64,000 nt of DNA from Ctena decussata (taxonomy: Eukaryota; Mollusca; Bivalvia; Lucinida; Lucinidae). Where the stretch lies: NCBI GenBank assembly GCA_963989385.1, contig OZ022509.1, positions 76,902,667 through 76,966,666 of the forward strand. Direction: 5' to 3'. Of this stretch, positions 51,703 to 63,517 are shown piece after piece (position 1 is the first letter of the stretch; each line of letters starts with the position of its first letter). The notes below the pieces were generated by a model, which saw only the letters and a program-made list of their open reading frames with translations, searched no databases and had not been told where the DNA came from. A program made the translations under genes and the position numbers.

Positions 51703-54094
51703 AACAAGAGGGCCATGAGGCCCTGAATCGCTCACCTGAACAATTGGCAAGGTGGCTTATACTTATCATGTCTGAAATTGTCAAAATATGAGTTTTGGGT
51801 CAAAATTCAAAGAATTACCACGACCACTTGTACTCATAAATCTTCATGTACTCATTAGACAACCATATATACCATTTTTAGGCCAAAATCTCCAAACTTT
51901 CCATGAAATCTTATGTTCTAGCATTTTCCCATATTTGACCATGCCGCAAAAAAGGTCAAGGTAAACCCAAGGTCACCATTTGAACAGTCTTGGTGGTACT
52001 CTAGTACTCCATGCTATTTACCAAGTTTCAGGGCCATAGGTGTATTGGTTCTGGGGAAGAAAAATATTAAAGATTTATCCCGTCAGTGGTAATGGCGGCC
52101 AAGTTGGTCATGTGACCTGGACCGTTTGAACAGATTTTCATTCAATCAACCCCTGGAGGCTTTATATGAAATGTGTTCACAATTGGCCCTTTGGCTTTTG
52201 AGGAAATGGTTGAAAATGTCAAAATATGAGCAATCTGGATCAAAGGTAAAAAAAATGACCTTGACCTCTTGTACTCATAATTCTTCATGAACTCATTAAG
52301 ACAACTGTATATACCATTTTTTTAGGTCAAAATCTTCAAAACTTTCCATGAAATCTTATGTTCTACCATATTCCCATATTTGACCTTACCGTAAAAAAGG
52401 TCAAGGTCAACACAAGGTCATAATTTGAACAATCTAGATAGTACTCAAGTACCCAATGCTACTTACAAAGTCTCAAGGCCATCGTTTAATTGGTTCTGGA
52501 GAAGATTTTTAAAGGTATTTACCATATATGGGCGTGGCGGCCATGTTGGTCATGTGTCCAGGACCGTTAGCAAATATTTTCATTCCATCAACCCCTCGAG
52601 GCTCTATATGAAATTTGGTTTCAACTGGCACAGTGGTTTTAGAGCAGACTGTTTGAAATTGTCAAAATTTGAGATTTCTGGGTCAAAGGTCAAAGAATGA
52701 CCTTGACCTCTTGTACTCATAAATCTTCATGTACTCATTAAGATGAGTCTATGTACCAATTTTTAGGCCAAAATCTTAAAAACTTACCATGAAATCTCAT
52801 GTTCTAGCATTTTCCCATATTTGACCTTGCCGTAAAAATGGTCAAGGTCAACGCAGGGTCATAATTTGAACAATCTTGAAAGTACTTGAGTACCCAATGC
52901 TACATACCGAGTTTCAAGGCCATCTGTCTACTGGTTCTGGAGAAGAACATTTTTAAAGGTTTTTATCATATATGGGCATGGTGGCCATGTTGGTCATGTG
53001 ACCTGGACAGTATGCACAAATTTTCATTCCCTCAACCCCTGGAGGAACTATATGAAATTTGGTTACAATTGGCCTAGTGGTTTTTGAGGAGATTGTTTGA
53101 TATTGTCAAAATATGAGAGTTCTGGGTCAAAGGCCAAAGAATGACCTTGACCTCTTGTACTCATAAATCTTCATGTAGTCATTAAGATGACTGTATGTAC
53201 CAATTTTTTAAGGCCAAAATCTTCAAAACTTACCATGAAATCTCATGTTCTAGCATTTTCCCATATTTGACCTTGCCGTAAAAAAGGTCAAGGTCAACCC
53301 AGGGTCATAATTTGAACAATCTTGATAGTACTTGAGTACCCGATGCTACATACCGAGTTTCAAGGCCATCGGTCTACTGGTTCTGGAGAAGAACATTTTT
53401 AAAGGTTTGTACCATATATGGACGCGGTGGCCATGTTGGTCATGTGACCTGGACCGTATGCATAAATTTTCCTTCCCTCAACCCCTGGAGGAACTATATG
53501 AAATTTGGTTACAATTGGCCTAGTGGTTTTTGAGGAGATTGTTTGATATTGTCAAAATATGAGAGTTCTGGGTCAAAGGCCAAAGAATGACCTTGACATC
53601 TTGTACTCATAAATCTTCATGTAGTCATTAAGATGACTGTGTGTACCAATTTTTAGGCCAAAATCTTCAACAGTTTCCAAGATATCTTATGTTGCAGCAT
53701 TTTGCCATATAAAAGCATGAGTAAGCAAATTTGACCTTACCGTAAAAAAAGGTCAAGGTCAACCCAATGTCATAATTTGAACAATCTTGGTAGTACTCGT
53801 GTACCCGATGCTTCTTACCAAGTTTCAAGACCAACGACCTATTGGTTCTGGAGAAGAAGATTTTTTCAGGTTTTTACCATATGTGGGCATGGCGGCCATG
53901 TTGGTCATGTGACCAGGACCGTTTGAACAACTTTTCGTTCCTAAGGTCCCAGGAGGCTCTATATGAAATTTGGTTACAATCGGCCCAGCGGTTTCAGAGG
54001 AGAAGTCGTTTGAAATTGTGGACGGACGACGGACGGACGACGGAGCCTTACCATCCTATAAGCTCCCCCGGAGCCTCTGGCTCAGGTGAGCTAA
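51703..54094 (+). mobile_element. HINE-like element, 'ggtcatgtgacctggacc' family, nested
   Basis: 5' end AACAAG, hairpin AGGGCC-ATGA-GGCCCT (51709-51724), GAATCGCTCACCTG. 3' end hairpin GAGCC-TCT-GGCTC then AGGTGAGCTAAAAA. Long core units (~450 bp) contain GTGGCCATGTTGGTCATGTG and AATGACCTTGACCTCTTGTA. It is inserted between ATTGAA and AACTGG of a unit of the surrounding element. Confidence 0.85.
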
Positions 54095-54416
54095 AAACTG
54101 GAAAGGGAGCTAACTTCGTAAATACTTGTGACAGAGTTACGGTTCTTGTGCACTGCACCTCCCCTCGTTGTCCTTAATCAATGTGTGAAGTTTCATTTAG
54201 TTCCGCCTTATACTTTCAGAGATATGCTCCGGACTACTTTCAGAGATATGCTCCGGACAAAAGTGTGACTGACGGACGGACGGATGGAAGGACGGACGGA
54301 CGGATGGAAGGACGGACAGACGGATGAAAAAAGCGGAAACTGTATGCTCACCCTTCGGGGAGCATAAAAAACTGAGTCTAAACGAATGTTAAAATCCGTC
54401 AAAAACACATTTCTAA

Positions 54417-56434
54417 AACCAGAGGGCCAATGGCCCTATATCGCTCACCTGAGCACTGAGGCATTGAGGTTACAGCAACAAAACACCATGCACAACAGCA
54501 ATAAAAAACACCATTTATGTAGAGGATAATATCACAAACATTTATGAAAAAAAAATAAGCTTTATCCCCCATTAATGGCTTCTCAGAAGATCTTTGGCAA
54601 AAAAAAGTGAAAATTTGGCCTTTCAGCTGCAATGGCAACCAATCAAAATTGGGTAATTGGGAAAAATTCATATGGCTGGTAGAGGACTTCTGTGAAGTTT
54701 TGTCAAAATATCTGCAGTAACACAGAAATAAATAGCAAATGTCCACTTTCCTCATTATAAGTCTATGGAAACTTTAAGTTGTCGTAGCAACAAATTCACA
54801 TGGGCAATGATAATATAAAACTTACTTTAGGTAGAGGTTAAAATTATTAATATGTATGCTAAGTATCAGCTTCATCCCCTTCATGGCTTCACTTTTCCCA
54901 TTATGAGTCAATGGAAACTATAAGTCGCCATAGCAACCAAAGTTCTTATGGGATTGGAAGAAAAAGAATAAAATTTATGTAGAAACTACTGTCATCAACA
55001 TGTTTGCACAACATCAGCTTCATCCCCGATATGGCTTCTGAGCAGAAGATTTTTTTTTCAAAATTTACACTATATTTTGCCATGGCAACCAATCAAATTC
55101 AGCGATTTGGAGAAAATTCATATGAATCATAGAGGACTACTCAAGAAACATTTCTGTAGATTTTTTTTAAATAATTGCAGTTAGTTAGACAGCAAAAATT
55201 GCAAATTTCCATTTTCCTCATTATAACTCAATGGAAACTCTTAGTTGCCATAGCAACCAAACTGCTGGAGCAATTGCCATGAAAAACAATAATTCTATAA
55301 AGGCTAGTACTAAGGTTCTTTCTGTAAAGTTTGAGCTTTATTGGGCCACACAGTTTCTGCGAAGATGATTTTTTAATATTTTTCTATTTTTAACCATTCG
55401 GTTGCAATAGCAACCAGCCAAATTGCACAATTTGCATAAATTTAACATGGCTGGTTAAAGACTACTCAAGGTACATTTCTATGAAAGTTTTGTCAAAATA
55501 TCCGCAGTGGCATAGCAATAAATGCAAATTTTCCATTTTGCCATTAGAAGTCAATGGCAACTTTCAGTTCCCATAGCAACCAAACTGCTAGAGCAATTGC
55601 CAAGAAAAACAGTACTTTTATAGAAGCTAGTACTAAGATCCTTTCTGTGAAGTTTGAGCTTTATTGGTTGCATAGTTTCTGAGGAGATGATTTTTGAATA
55701 TTTTTTCTATTTTTTAACCATTCGGTTGCCATGGCAACCAGCCAAATTGTGCAATTTACATGAAGTTCATGTAGTTGATAGAGGACTACTCAAGGAACAT
55801 TTCTGTAAAAGTTTTGTCAAAATATCTGCAGAGACATAGCAATAAATGCAAATTTTCCATTTTGCCATTATTAGTCAATGGCAACTTTCAGTTCCCATAG
55901 CAACCAAACTGCTAGAGCAATTGCCAAGAAAAACTTTTATAGAAGCTAGTACTAAGATCTTTTCTGTGAAGTTTGAGCTTTATTGGTTGCATAGTTTCTC
56001 AGGAGATGATTTTTGAATATTTTTTCTATTTTTTAACCATTCGGTTGCCATGGCAACCAGCCAAATTGTGCAATTTACATAAAGTTCATGTGGTTGATAG
56101 AGGAATACTCAAGGAACATTTCTGTAAAAGTTTTGTCAAAATATCTGCAGTGACATAGCAAAAAATGCAAATTTTCAATTTTTCCCATACAAGTCAATGG
56201 AAACTTTAAGTTGCCATAGCAACCAAAGTTCTGAAGCCATTTGGATAAAAAACAGTATTATTGGTTCCCCCTGCCTATAGATGCTATATATGAAATTTGG
56301 TAACAATGGGCCTTGTAGTTTCAGAGAAGATGTCGTTTGAAAATATTGACGGACGGACGACGGACGGACGGACGGACGACGGATGCCTGCCTATACTATA
56401 AGCTCACCTGTGAGCCTTCGGCTCAGGTGAGCTA
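54417..56434 (+). mobile_element. HINE-like element, ~330-bp core, complete ends
   Basis: 5' hairpin AGGGCC-AAT-GGCCCT then ATATCGCTCACCTG. 3' GACGGACGACGGACGG tract, hairpin GAGCC-TTC-GGCTC and AGGTGAGCTAAAAA. Core units share GCCATAGCAACCAAACTGCT, TTTTGTCAAAATATCTGCAG and GGTTGCCATGGCAACCAGCC, distantly related to the 17840-22044 core. Confidence 0.85.
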
Positions 56435-57080
56435 AAAATGTTACCCCATTTAGCTACAGCTATAATTTCACTTATTGGAACTCACTGTATTTAGGAACAA
56501 GTACAATTTGAAAAGACTAAACAAGGCCCATCTCATGAATCATCCGTGCGGAACAAGGCGAATACAAGCCGCATTTGCCGTAAACATTTTTTGCCGTATT
56601 TACCTTAAATACTGTTGTATAGCTGAATGACATTGAAACACCTCAGATAGATCTAAGATTAAAAACAATTTAGACTTAAAACACCTGCGATGCAATCCAT
56701 TCCGTAACAACATACAATGACTCTTGCAGACAAAGACATTCCTTAAGAGGAGAGGCTAACGCCAATGATACATGGTTAACCAAGTAATATATTCATTGAA
56801 ACTTATTACAAGGTTTACCGTTTACACTGTGCTAATACTCTGTGTATCATGCTACTGTTTTGAGTAATATACTACAAAGTTTGAGATAGAACTTGTTCTA
56901 TTCCGTACTTGTAATATCTTCCTTCATCCATACAGCCAATCAGAAGTCAGGTCACATATCCCCAATGTTAACATTTTCCAACACTCAGAAAAATGGCTAA
57001 TCACATATCCCCAATGTTAACATTTTCAAACACTCAGAAAAATGGCTAATCATAATAATTCAGTAATACGCAATAATAAG
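56435..57080 (+). other. Unassigned stretch with a 49-bp tandem duplication
   Basis: No gene seen. TCACATATCCCCAATGTTAA with ACACTCAGAAAAATGGC occurs at 56952 and 57001 with one difference. Confidence 0.5.
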
Positions 57081-59035
57081 AACAAGAGGGCCATGAGGCC
57101 CTGAATCGCTCACCTGGGCAATTGGCAAGGTGGCTTTTTCTTATCATGTCTGAAATTGTCAAAATATAAGTCTTGGGTCAAAAGTCAAAGAATGACCATG
57201 ACCGCCTGTACTCATAAATCTTCATGTACTCATCAAGACAACCATATATACCATTTTTAGGCCAAAATCTACAAACCTTTCTACGAAATCTTATGTTCTA
57301 GCATTTTCCCATATTTGACCATGCCGCAAAAAAGGTCAGGGTAAACCCAAGGTCACCATTTGAACACTCTTGGTGGTACTCTAGTACTCCATGCTACTTA
57401 CCAAGTTTCAAGGCCATAGGTGTATTGGTTCTGGAGAAGAAAAATATTAAAGATTTATACCATAAGTGGTAATGGCGGCCATGTTGGTCATGTGACCTGG
57501 ACCGTTTGAACAAATTTTTATTCAATCAACCCCTGGAGGCTCTATATGAAATGTGTTTACAATTGGCCCTTTGACTTTTGAGGAAATGGTTACGAATATC
57601 AAAATATGAGCGATCTGGATCAAAGGTCAAGAAATGACCTTGACCTCTTGTACTCATAATTCTTCATGACCTCATTAAGACAACTGTATATACCAATTTT
57701 AGGCCAAAATCTTCAAAACTTTCCATGAAATCTTATGTTCTAGGATTTTCCCATATTTGACCTTGCCGTAAAAAAGGTCGTCAACACAAGGTCATAATTT
57801 GAATTATCTTGATAGTACTCAAGTACCCAATGCTACATACCAAGTCTCAAGGCCATTGGTTAATTGGTTCTGGCGAAGAAGGTTTTCAAAGGTTTTTACC
57901 ATATATGGGCATAGTGGCCATGTTGGTCATGTGACCATGACCGTTAGGAATTTTTTTTATTCCCTCAACCCCTGGAGGCTCTATATTAGATTTGGTCACA
58001 ATTGGCCCAGTGGTTTTTGAGGAGATTGTTTGAAATTGTCAAAATATGAGAGTACTGGGTCAAAGGTCAAAGAATGACCTTGACCTCTTGTACTCACAAA
58101 TCTTCATGTACTCATTAAGATGACTGTATATACCAATTTTTAGGCTAAAATCTTCAAAACTTATCATGAAATCTCATGTTCTAGCATTTTCCCAAATTTG
58201 ACCTTGCCGTAAAAAAGGTCAAGGTCAACACAAGGTCATAATTTGAACAATCTTGATAGTACTCAAGTACCCAATGCTACATATCTAAACTCAAGGCCAT
58301 CGGTCAACTGGTTCTGGAGAAGATTTTTAAAGGTTTTTACCATATAAGGGCGTGGTGGCCATGTTGGTCATGTGACCTGGACAGTATGAATAAATTTTTG
58401 TTCCCTCAACCCCTGCAGGCTTTATATGAAATTTGGTTTCAATTGGCTAAGTGGCTTTTGAGTAGATTGTTAGAACTTGTCAAAATATAAGAGTTCAGGG
58501 TCAAAGATCAAAGAATGACCTTGACCTCTTATACTCGTAAACCTTCATGTAGTCATTAAGATGACTGTAGATACCAATTTTTAGCCCAAAATCTTCAACA
58601 GTTTCCAAGATATCTTATGTTGTAGCATCTTGCCATATAAAAGCATAAGGAAGCAAATTTGACCTTACCGTAAAAAAGGTCAAGGTCAACCCAAGGTCAT
58701 AATTTGAACAATCTTGGTAGTACTCGCGTACCCGATGCTACATACTAAGTTTCAAGGCCATCGGCCTATTGGTTCTGGAGAAGAAGATTTTTTCAGGTTT
58801 TTACCATATATGGGCATGGCGGCCATGTTGGTCATGTGACCAGGACCGTTTGAACAAATTTTCGTTCCTGAGGTCCCATGAGGCTCTATATGAAATTTGG
58901 TTACAATTGGCCCAGCGGTTTCAGAGGAGAAGTCGTTTGAAATTGTGGACGGACGGACGACGGACGGACGGCCGACGGACGACGGAGCCTTACCATCCTA
59001 TAAGCTCCCCCGGAGCCGCTGGCTCAGGTGAGCTA
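57081..59035 (+). mobile_element. HINE-like element, 'ggtcatgtgacctggacc' family, complete ends
   Basis: 5' end AACAAG, AGGGCC-ATGA-GGCCCT hairpin, GAATCGCTCACCTG. 3' GACGGACGGACGACGG tract, hairpin near GAGCCGCTGGCTC and AGGTGAGCTAAAAA. It is a close sister of 51703-54094, sharing the order of core units. Confidence 0.85.
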
Positions 59036-59038
59036 AAA

Positions 59039-59211
59039 ATTACGTTTATTGGAATAATGAACAGATTGAGGCTTTACTGCATCATTTTGAGAATGAGCAC
59101 TTTCTTAGGGACGTAAGTAATGCAGGGTACTAAAAAGAGATCAACGCCTAAAAGCATTGTTAACACTGAAGAAAAGCTTGAATATATTTACAAGTTTCTT
59201 TCATCATTTGA
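59039..59211 (+). pseudogene. Possible Myb/SANT- or MADF-like DNA-binding domain fragment
   Basis: One frame reads YVYWNNEQIEALLHHFENEH and then FLRDVSNAGY before a stop. A shifted frame continues KRDQRLKALLTLKKSLN. The pattern W...E...LL...F...LxDV...Y.KRD.R matches Myb/SANT-like/MADF domains used by many transposons and host factors. It is short, frameshifted and cut by a LINE fragment on the right. Confidence 0.3.
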
Positions 59212-59212
59212 G

Positions 59213-59850
59213 AAGTGAGTGATATGGGTTTTACGGCACATCAGCACCAAAAGGGATATTTCGCACCAAAAACGCTATACAAGAATGCGTGTTATATGCA
59301 TAACGTCAGAAATGAATGCATAGTATAAAAATGAATCAAGTTTGGTATGTGGTAAAACACGCCGATCAACGGCTACCTTAGGACAGATAACATAAAACGA
59401 ACTCTCGACCAGCGAGATGAGTAAACACAAATTTAAACCGTTATAAAATACCTCGACTTAACTAAACTATATTTTACTATATATGCCAATCTCTTTCAGA
59501 AATGAGAAGATTTTCGCTGGTTCAACCGTGTCAAACAGTGTTTTGATAGCGCCGACACGGAAGAACCTAGAACGCGTAATACGAAAATCCGTGCAATCTA
59601 AAAGGAAGTGTTTAACACTAAAAGAGTCCTGGCAAGGAATGCACAAAGGTGGATTCTCACCTTTCAACAGAAATATACTGACCAGACTGCAGGATTGGGT
59701 GAGCCGCGGACAACTTTGGGGTACCCGGAAAGTTGTCCGCAACACCCGATTTGGTATATAATGGGATGTCTGGAACGCTCCATTGGAAACTTTTGTGCCG
59801 ATAACCTTTTGGTTGTTTCCACGTCGGTTTCTACCGAGAATCCACATATC
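59213..59850 (-). mobile_element. 5'-truncated LINE-B copy
   Basis: The minus strand encodes the end of a LINE ORF2, including PLCIPCQDSFSVKHFLLDC (the Cys/His tail) and EPAKIFSFLKEIGIYSK before a stop at 59467. About 250 bp of 3' UTR follow, with a CACT-type tail at 59213. It is homologous to the 28278-28632 insertion. The region coding for the start of the 126-codon frame is degraded, so the 5' limit near 59850 is approximate. Confidence 0.75.
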
Positions 59851-60511
59851 AACTCAATTACAACCTAAAACACAACTTCAAAAATCTACAACATAATTAC
59901 AATCAACTAAGCCAGGCTAGAAGACAGTGAGTAGCAACTCTATCAAGAATTTACGAGTTTCTTGGATTCTTTTGCTGCAATTTATCTTCAAAGTGAATCT
60001 TAGATCTGGTTGTGGAAAATCATTCTTGACCTTGATACTTGCCCAGTGACACGATCCGTTTCGCTGGACAGTGTCACGATACCATATCGCTTCGTCTCCA
60101 TTTTAATAGATGTTCTCGGTAGCAGATAGCAGAAAAGAAAAATACATGCATTTGCCTGCATGTTATACTTTAAAGGTGACCACATAAGGTTTGAGTGTAG
60201 TCGTCTTAACATACACATATACAATATGACAAGGACAACTAAAATTTTTTTCTCACAAGCAAGAAGTGATAAAACAGAAAAAAAAACTGTTGTGCACAAT
60301 CGTGACTTTGGGTGTGTTTGGAGTAATGCTGCTCGCTCAGATGGTGCCCTCGAGTAATAAGAGTGACAAAAATGATCGGATACGTTCAATAATGTGGAGA
60401 AGTTACCTACTAAAGACATAAGCGGGACTGACCTGAAACGCTGCTGTAGCAGAACCTGGTAGTATACATATTCGAAGGAAAAGTTTTAAGAGACAAACAA
60501 GTGCAACTAGA
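59851..60511 (+). other. No recognisable gene
   Basis: AT-rich. A 139-codon minus-strand frame (60000-60419) has no recognisable domain and atypical composition, so I do not call it. Confidence 0.4.
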
Positions 60512-61288
60512 GCAAGTGAGCAGGGGCTCACGTATACCCCCGTCCAGCGCCACCGCCTAATGAAACGACTGCCTAATGAAACAATCTTATACATGGTTTG
60601 AACCTAGAAGTAAATTTAGGCACCTGTCAAATGGTTCCATCAAAGTATATTATAAATATCAGCAAAGAGTACAAATATCAGCAAAGAGTACAAACTTAAC
60701 ACAAAACTTTAATGTAAACATATAAGTCTGTGCCAATGACCTTGGTCAGCAGCAGCATCCAGATGATGTCAAATAATCTGCATGAACATAGAAGTAAATT
60801 AAGTCATATATCAAAAAGGTTTCATCAAAGGATGTTGGAAATATAAACATAGAATATAAACTTAACGCCAGACTTTAACACAAATACACAAGTCTGTGAC
60901 CTTGACCTTAGGTCAGCAGCAGCATCCAGATGATGATAAGTATTCTGTTTGGACCTGTACGTAAATCTAGGCAAATACCAACAGGCTTCATCAAAGAATA
61001 TTGGAAACATAAGCAAAATTAAAAACTTAACACAAAACGTTAGCACAAATGTTTAAGTCTGTGGCCTTGACCTTAGGTCAGCAGCAGCATCCAGATGATA
61101 ATAAGTATTCTGCTTGAATCTGTTAGTAAATCTAGGCACATATCAACATGCTTCATCAAAGGATATTTGAAACATAAGCAAAATTAAAAACTTAACGCAA
61201 AACTTTAACGCAAATGTTAACGGACGGACGGACAAACGGAAGGAAAAGCGAAAACTATATACCCCTCGACATACGTCGGGGGTATAAT
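60512..61288 (+). mobile_element. HINE-like element, TATACCCCCG family, ~165-bp core
   Basis: 5' hairpin GTGAGC-AGGG-GCTCAC (60516-60531) then TATACCCCCG (60533-60542). 3' GGACGGACGGAC tract and hairpin closing with CGGGGGTATA (61277-61286). Core units carry TCAGCAGCAGCATCCAGATG at about 60748, 60914 and 61079. It is small and complete, with the end motif perfectly inverted. Confidence 0.8.
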
Positions 61289-61861
61289 AACTCTTCTTTC
61301 AGAGGATAATTCCTGAAAAACAATAACTCTATGAACACATTTATTCGGCATACAACAAAGTTAGAATGCCAGGACGATATTTCAAGCAGTTAGTTAAGTA
61401 CATGAGAAAATGGCTACTGTGGCTTAGCCGCAGTACAGGGACTCAGTTGCGCACAGTGAAACGAGACAGAGATGGTGTTTACTGTATGCGATATCTGAAT
61501 GATCTGGTTGTTTATTTAAACAATTAACACATTTAAATATATACTGGCGTAACGTTAAAAGAAATACTCATGCTTTGAAATATATGGAACTAAATCCAAA
61601 CTGTGCTCGTAGAAGATCCTGTTGAAGCTAGTGGACACTGTACATTTTATTTTAACCCGAAATACGTGATCAAAAGCAACTGAAAGATAATAAACTAGTG
61701 TTCTTGTAGCCCGAGTGCGAAGCTCGAGGCATAGTTACTAGTTATTTAACATTCCAAGTTCTTCTATCAGTACGATATCGTCGATAAGTCACTCTTCTCA
61801 TAGGATGGATGGGTACCATCTGGCGGGTTAGCTCGATTTTTCGTTTGAAACTCGGGACTTA
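61289..61861 (+). other. No recognisable gene
   Basis: Unique sequence upstream of the zinc-finger ORF. No promoter element could be singled out. Confidence 0.4.
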
Positions 61862-62405
61862 ATGCGTGCACAGCCTTACCTCTATTTCAGAAATATGAGC
61901 TCAGCCAAGTTCATCAAGCTTGGTCCTGGTAAGGACCTTCGGGTCAGCAGGGTGCTGCAGTGGTCCTGTGCGTTATGCAACAAGCAGTTTGAAAAGAGAC
62001 ACATAAAAGACAAACATCTCGAGAAGCTTAGTTGCGAGTTCTGCTCGTTCAAGGTGCCAAAGGGAAGGCAGGCACGGTTGGAAAAGCACATGTTAACGAA
62101 GCACCACTTTCCGGTTCCAGCAGCATTCCAGAGACCAGAGGCCAGACCCCAGCCGGTGAAGGAGGAGATTGTGACCGCTACTAGGGTTGATTTTGATGTA
62201 ACCCCATGCCGAGTCAAGGCCCTACCCCTTTGCCCGACTACACCCACCCTTTTTCCTGTGGAGGAGCCGGATGTTTCTGGCATTCCTGTGATCCACTTGC
62301 CTGACTCCCCTATACAAATTCCTACCCGTAGCTCAACCTCTTTGTTGGATGAGCTGCCCTTTTTCCCGCCTCCGGCTGTGGCTGAGGGCATCCCCATCCC
62401 TGCTG

Positions 62406-62436
<31 letters not shown>

Positions 62437-63012
62437 ACCGAAGCAGAGGCCTCAAGTCCTGTGGCCCCTTCTCCTATTATGGAAGGTGAAAGGCTCACCA
62501 TTCCAGCGGCTACAAACTTGCCGTCCCCAGCTACCGCGGAAGCCCTAACCATTCCAGACCTAGAAACCTCAACCCCGGAGGTGCTGGCGGCTGTGGCTTC
62601 CATTATGCCTCAATTGGAATCTGAGGCATCACCTGAACTTTGTCCGGACCAACCTGTTTCCGCCCCAACTGATATCGTGGTGGAAGCTTGCCGGGCAATT
62701 CCACCGGAAACACTTGAAGCCCACCCAGTTCCGGCGGATTATCAAACAGCCCCAGCGGATCTTAACGATCCACGTTAGTTTTTTCATGGCGCCCCCAGTG
62801 TGTTTGAGGATGATTCCTTGAACGCACGCCTCATACGTGAGGCAAGGGAACGTGCCTTGGGTACACGGTACGGGAGCTACCGAGTGGAGTTCACCGCCAT
62901 GAATATCTTTTGCGTTCAGAAAAGGGAGATGGTGACTCTGCCCGATGGGACAGAATACTCCCTCACCTCTTACTGGTGTGAGGAGCCCACCCCCATCTCC
63001 GAGGTCAATTAG
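61862..63012 (+). pseudogene. C2H2 zinc-finger, proline-rich protein, frame broken at a poly-C run
   Basis: ATG at 61862 (alternative 61895). Finger 1 is CALCNKQFEKRHIKDKH (C36, C39, H47/H52). Finger 2 is CEFCSFKVPKGRQARLEKHM with H81. A Pro/Val/Thr-rich tail leads into PAAAPPPPPP coded by a 28-C run (62409-62436). Downstream the original frame ends at 62548, but a neighbouring frame continues the same composition (IMEGERLTIPAATNLPSPAT) to a TAG at 62776-62778. In frame beyond it comes a compact region SVFEDDSLNARLIREARERA to 63010. The run length, a sequencing artefact or real decay could explain the break. Function unknown; it could be a host factor or element-derived. Confidence 0.5.
62409..62436 (+). 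repeat. 28-base C homopolymer in coding sequence
   Basis: An uninterrupted C run inside a proline tract. The frame changes across it. Confidence 0.9.
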
Positions 63013-63062
63013 TGGACCTCTTAACCCTTTTGATTCCCTAAGGTAAATGGAGAATTGGAAAA

Positions 63063-63200
63063 TGGTTAGTTGTTTTGCATTTGACGGCTCTTTGAGACAG
63101 TCTTTCAGTCTATATCGAGCCGTCTCCCAGAGAGAGGGGTAAAGAAACAAGAGAAAAAATTATCAAAACAACACCCACCCGCACATACTGAAAGCACAGC
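63063..63200 (-). mobile_element. SINE-1 fragment
   Basis: GGTTAGTTGTTTTGCATTTG, ACGGCTCTTTGAGACAGTC and TATATCGAGCCGTCTCCC match the 3' half of SINE-1 on the minus strand. It breaks off after CACCCGCACATACTG, so the head is missing. Confidence 0.8.
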
Positions 63201-63517
63201 ATTAGAATAACAACCATTGAACCCATACATATTATGGCCTGAAGGTTGTCTGTCAGGTAGACGTAGATACTTTAAAAATCATGTTGTTTTGTTTGGCATA
63301 TTAATCTGGTTTAAAGGCTCCTCTTTGTAAGACGCATAAACTTGCATATGCGACAGAGAAAGAGCGGAAAACAATCTCAAAGCATTATGCAGTCTGACCA
63401 GGATGTTGCTGATTATGAAACCTTAATAAGACTATGAAGGACAAAGTCTGTGTTTTCCCATTATTAGACAGAGATTCAGTTTTGCCACAAATTTGAATTG
63501 TGCTTGCGGTGGCTGCT
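63201..63517 (+). other. No recognisable gene
   Basis: Unique sequence between two SINEs. Nothing supported. Confidence 0.4.

Larger units (their letters stand above)
50481..54371 (+). mobile_element. HINE-like element, 157-bp core, 5' end lost, carrying a SINE and another element
   Basis: Units contain TGTGAAGTTTCATTTAGTTCC, CTTTCAGAGATATGCTCCGG and GGGAGCTAACTT at ~157-bp spacing (50649, 50807, 50962, and 51481, 51638 after the SINE). The 3' end has GGACGGACGGATGGAAGGAC tracts and hairpin TATGCTCACCC-TTC-GGGGAGCATA (54342-54366), then AAAAA. The polymerase gene is truncated at its left border. Confidence 0.7.

Noticed and set aside
60000..60419. 139-codon minus-strand ORF
   Set aside because: No recognisable motif, no homologous repeat copy, and composition typical of chance frames in AT-rich DNA.
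62629..63150. 173-codon minus-strand ORF
   Set aside because: It overlaps the zinc-finger gene and reads into the SINE. No domain is visible.
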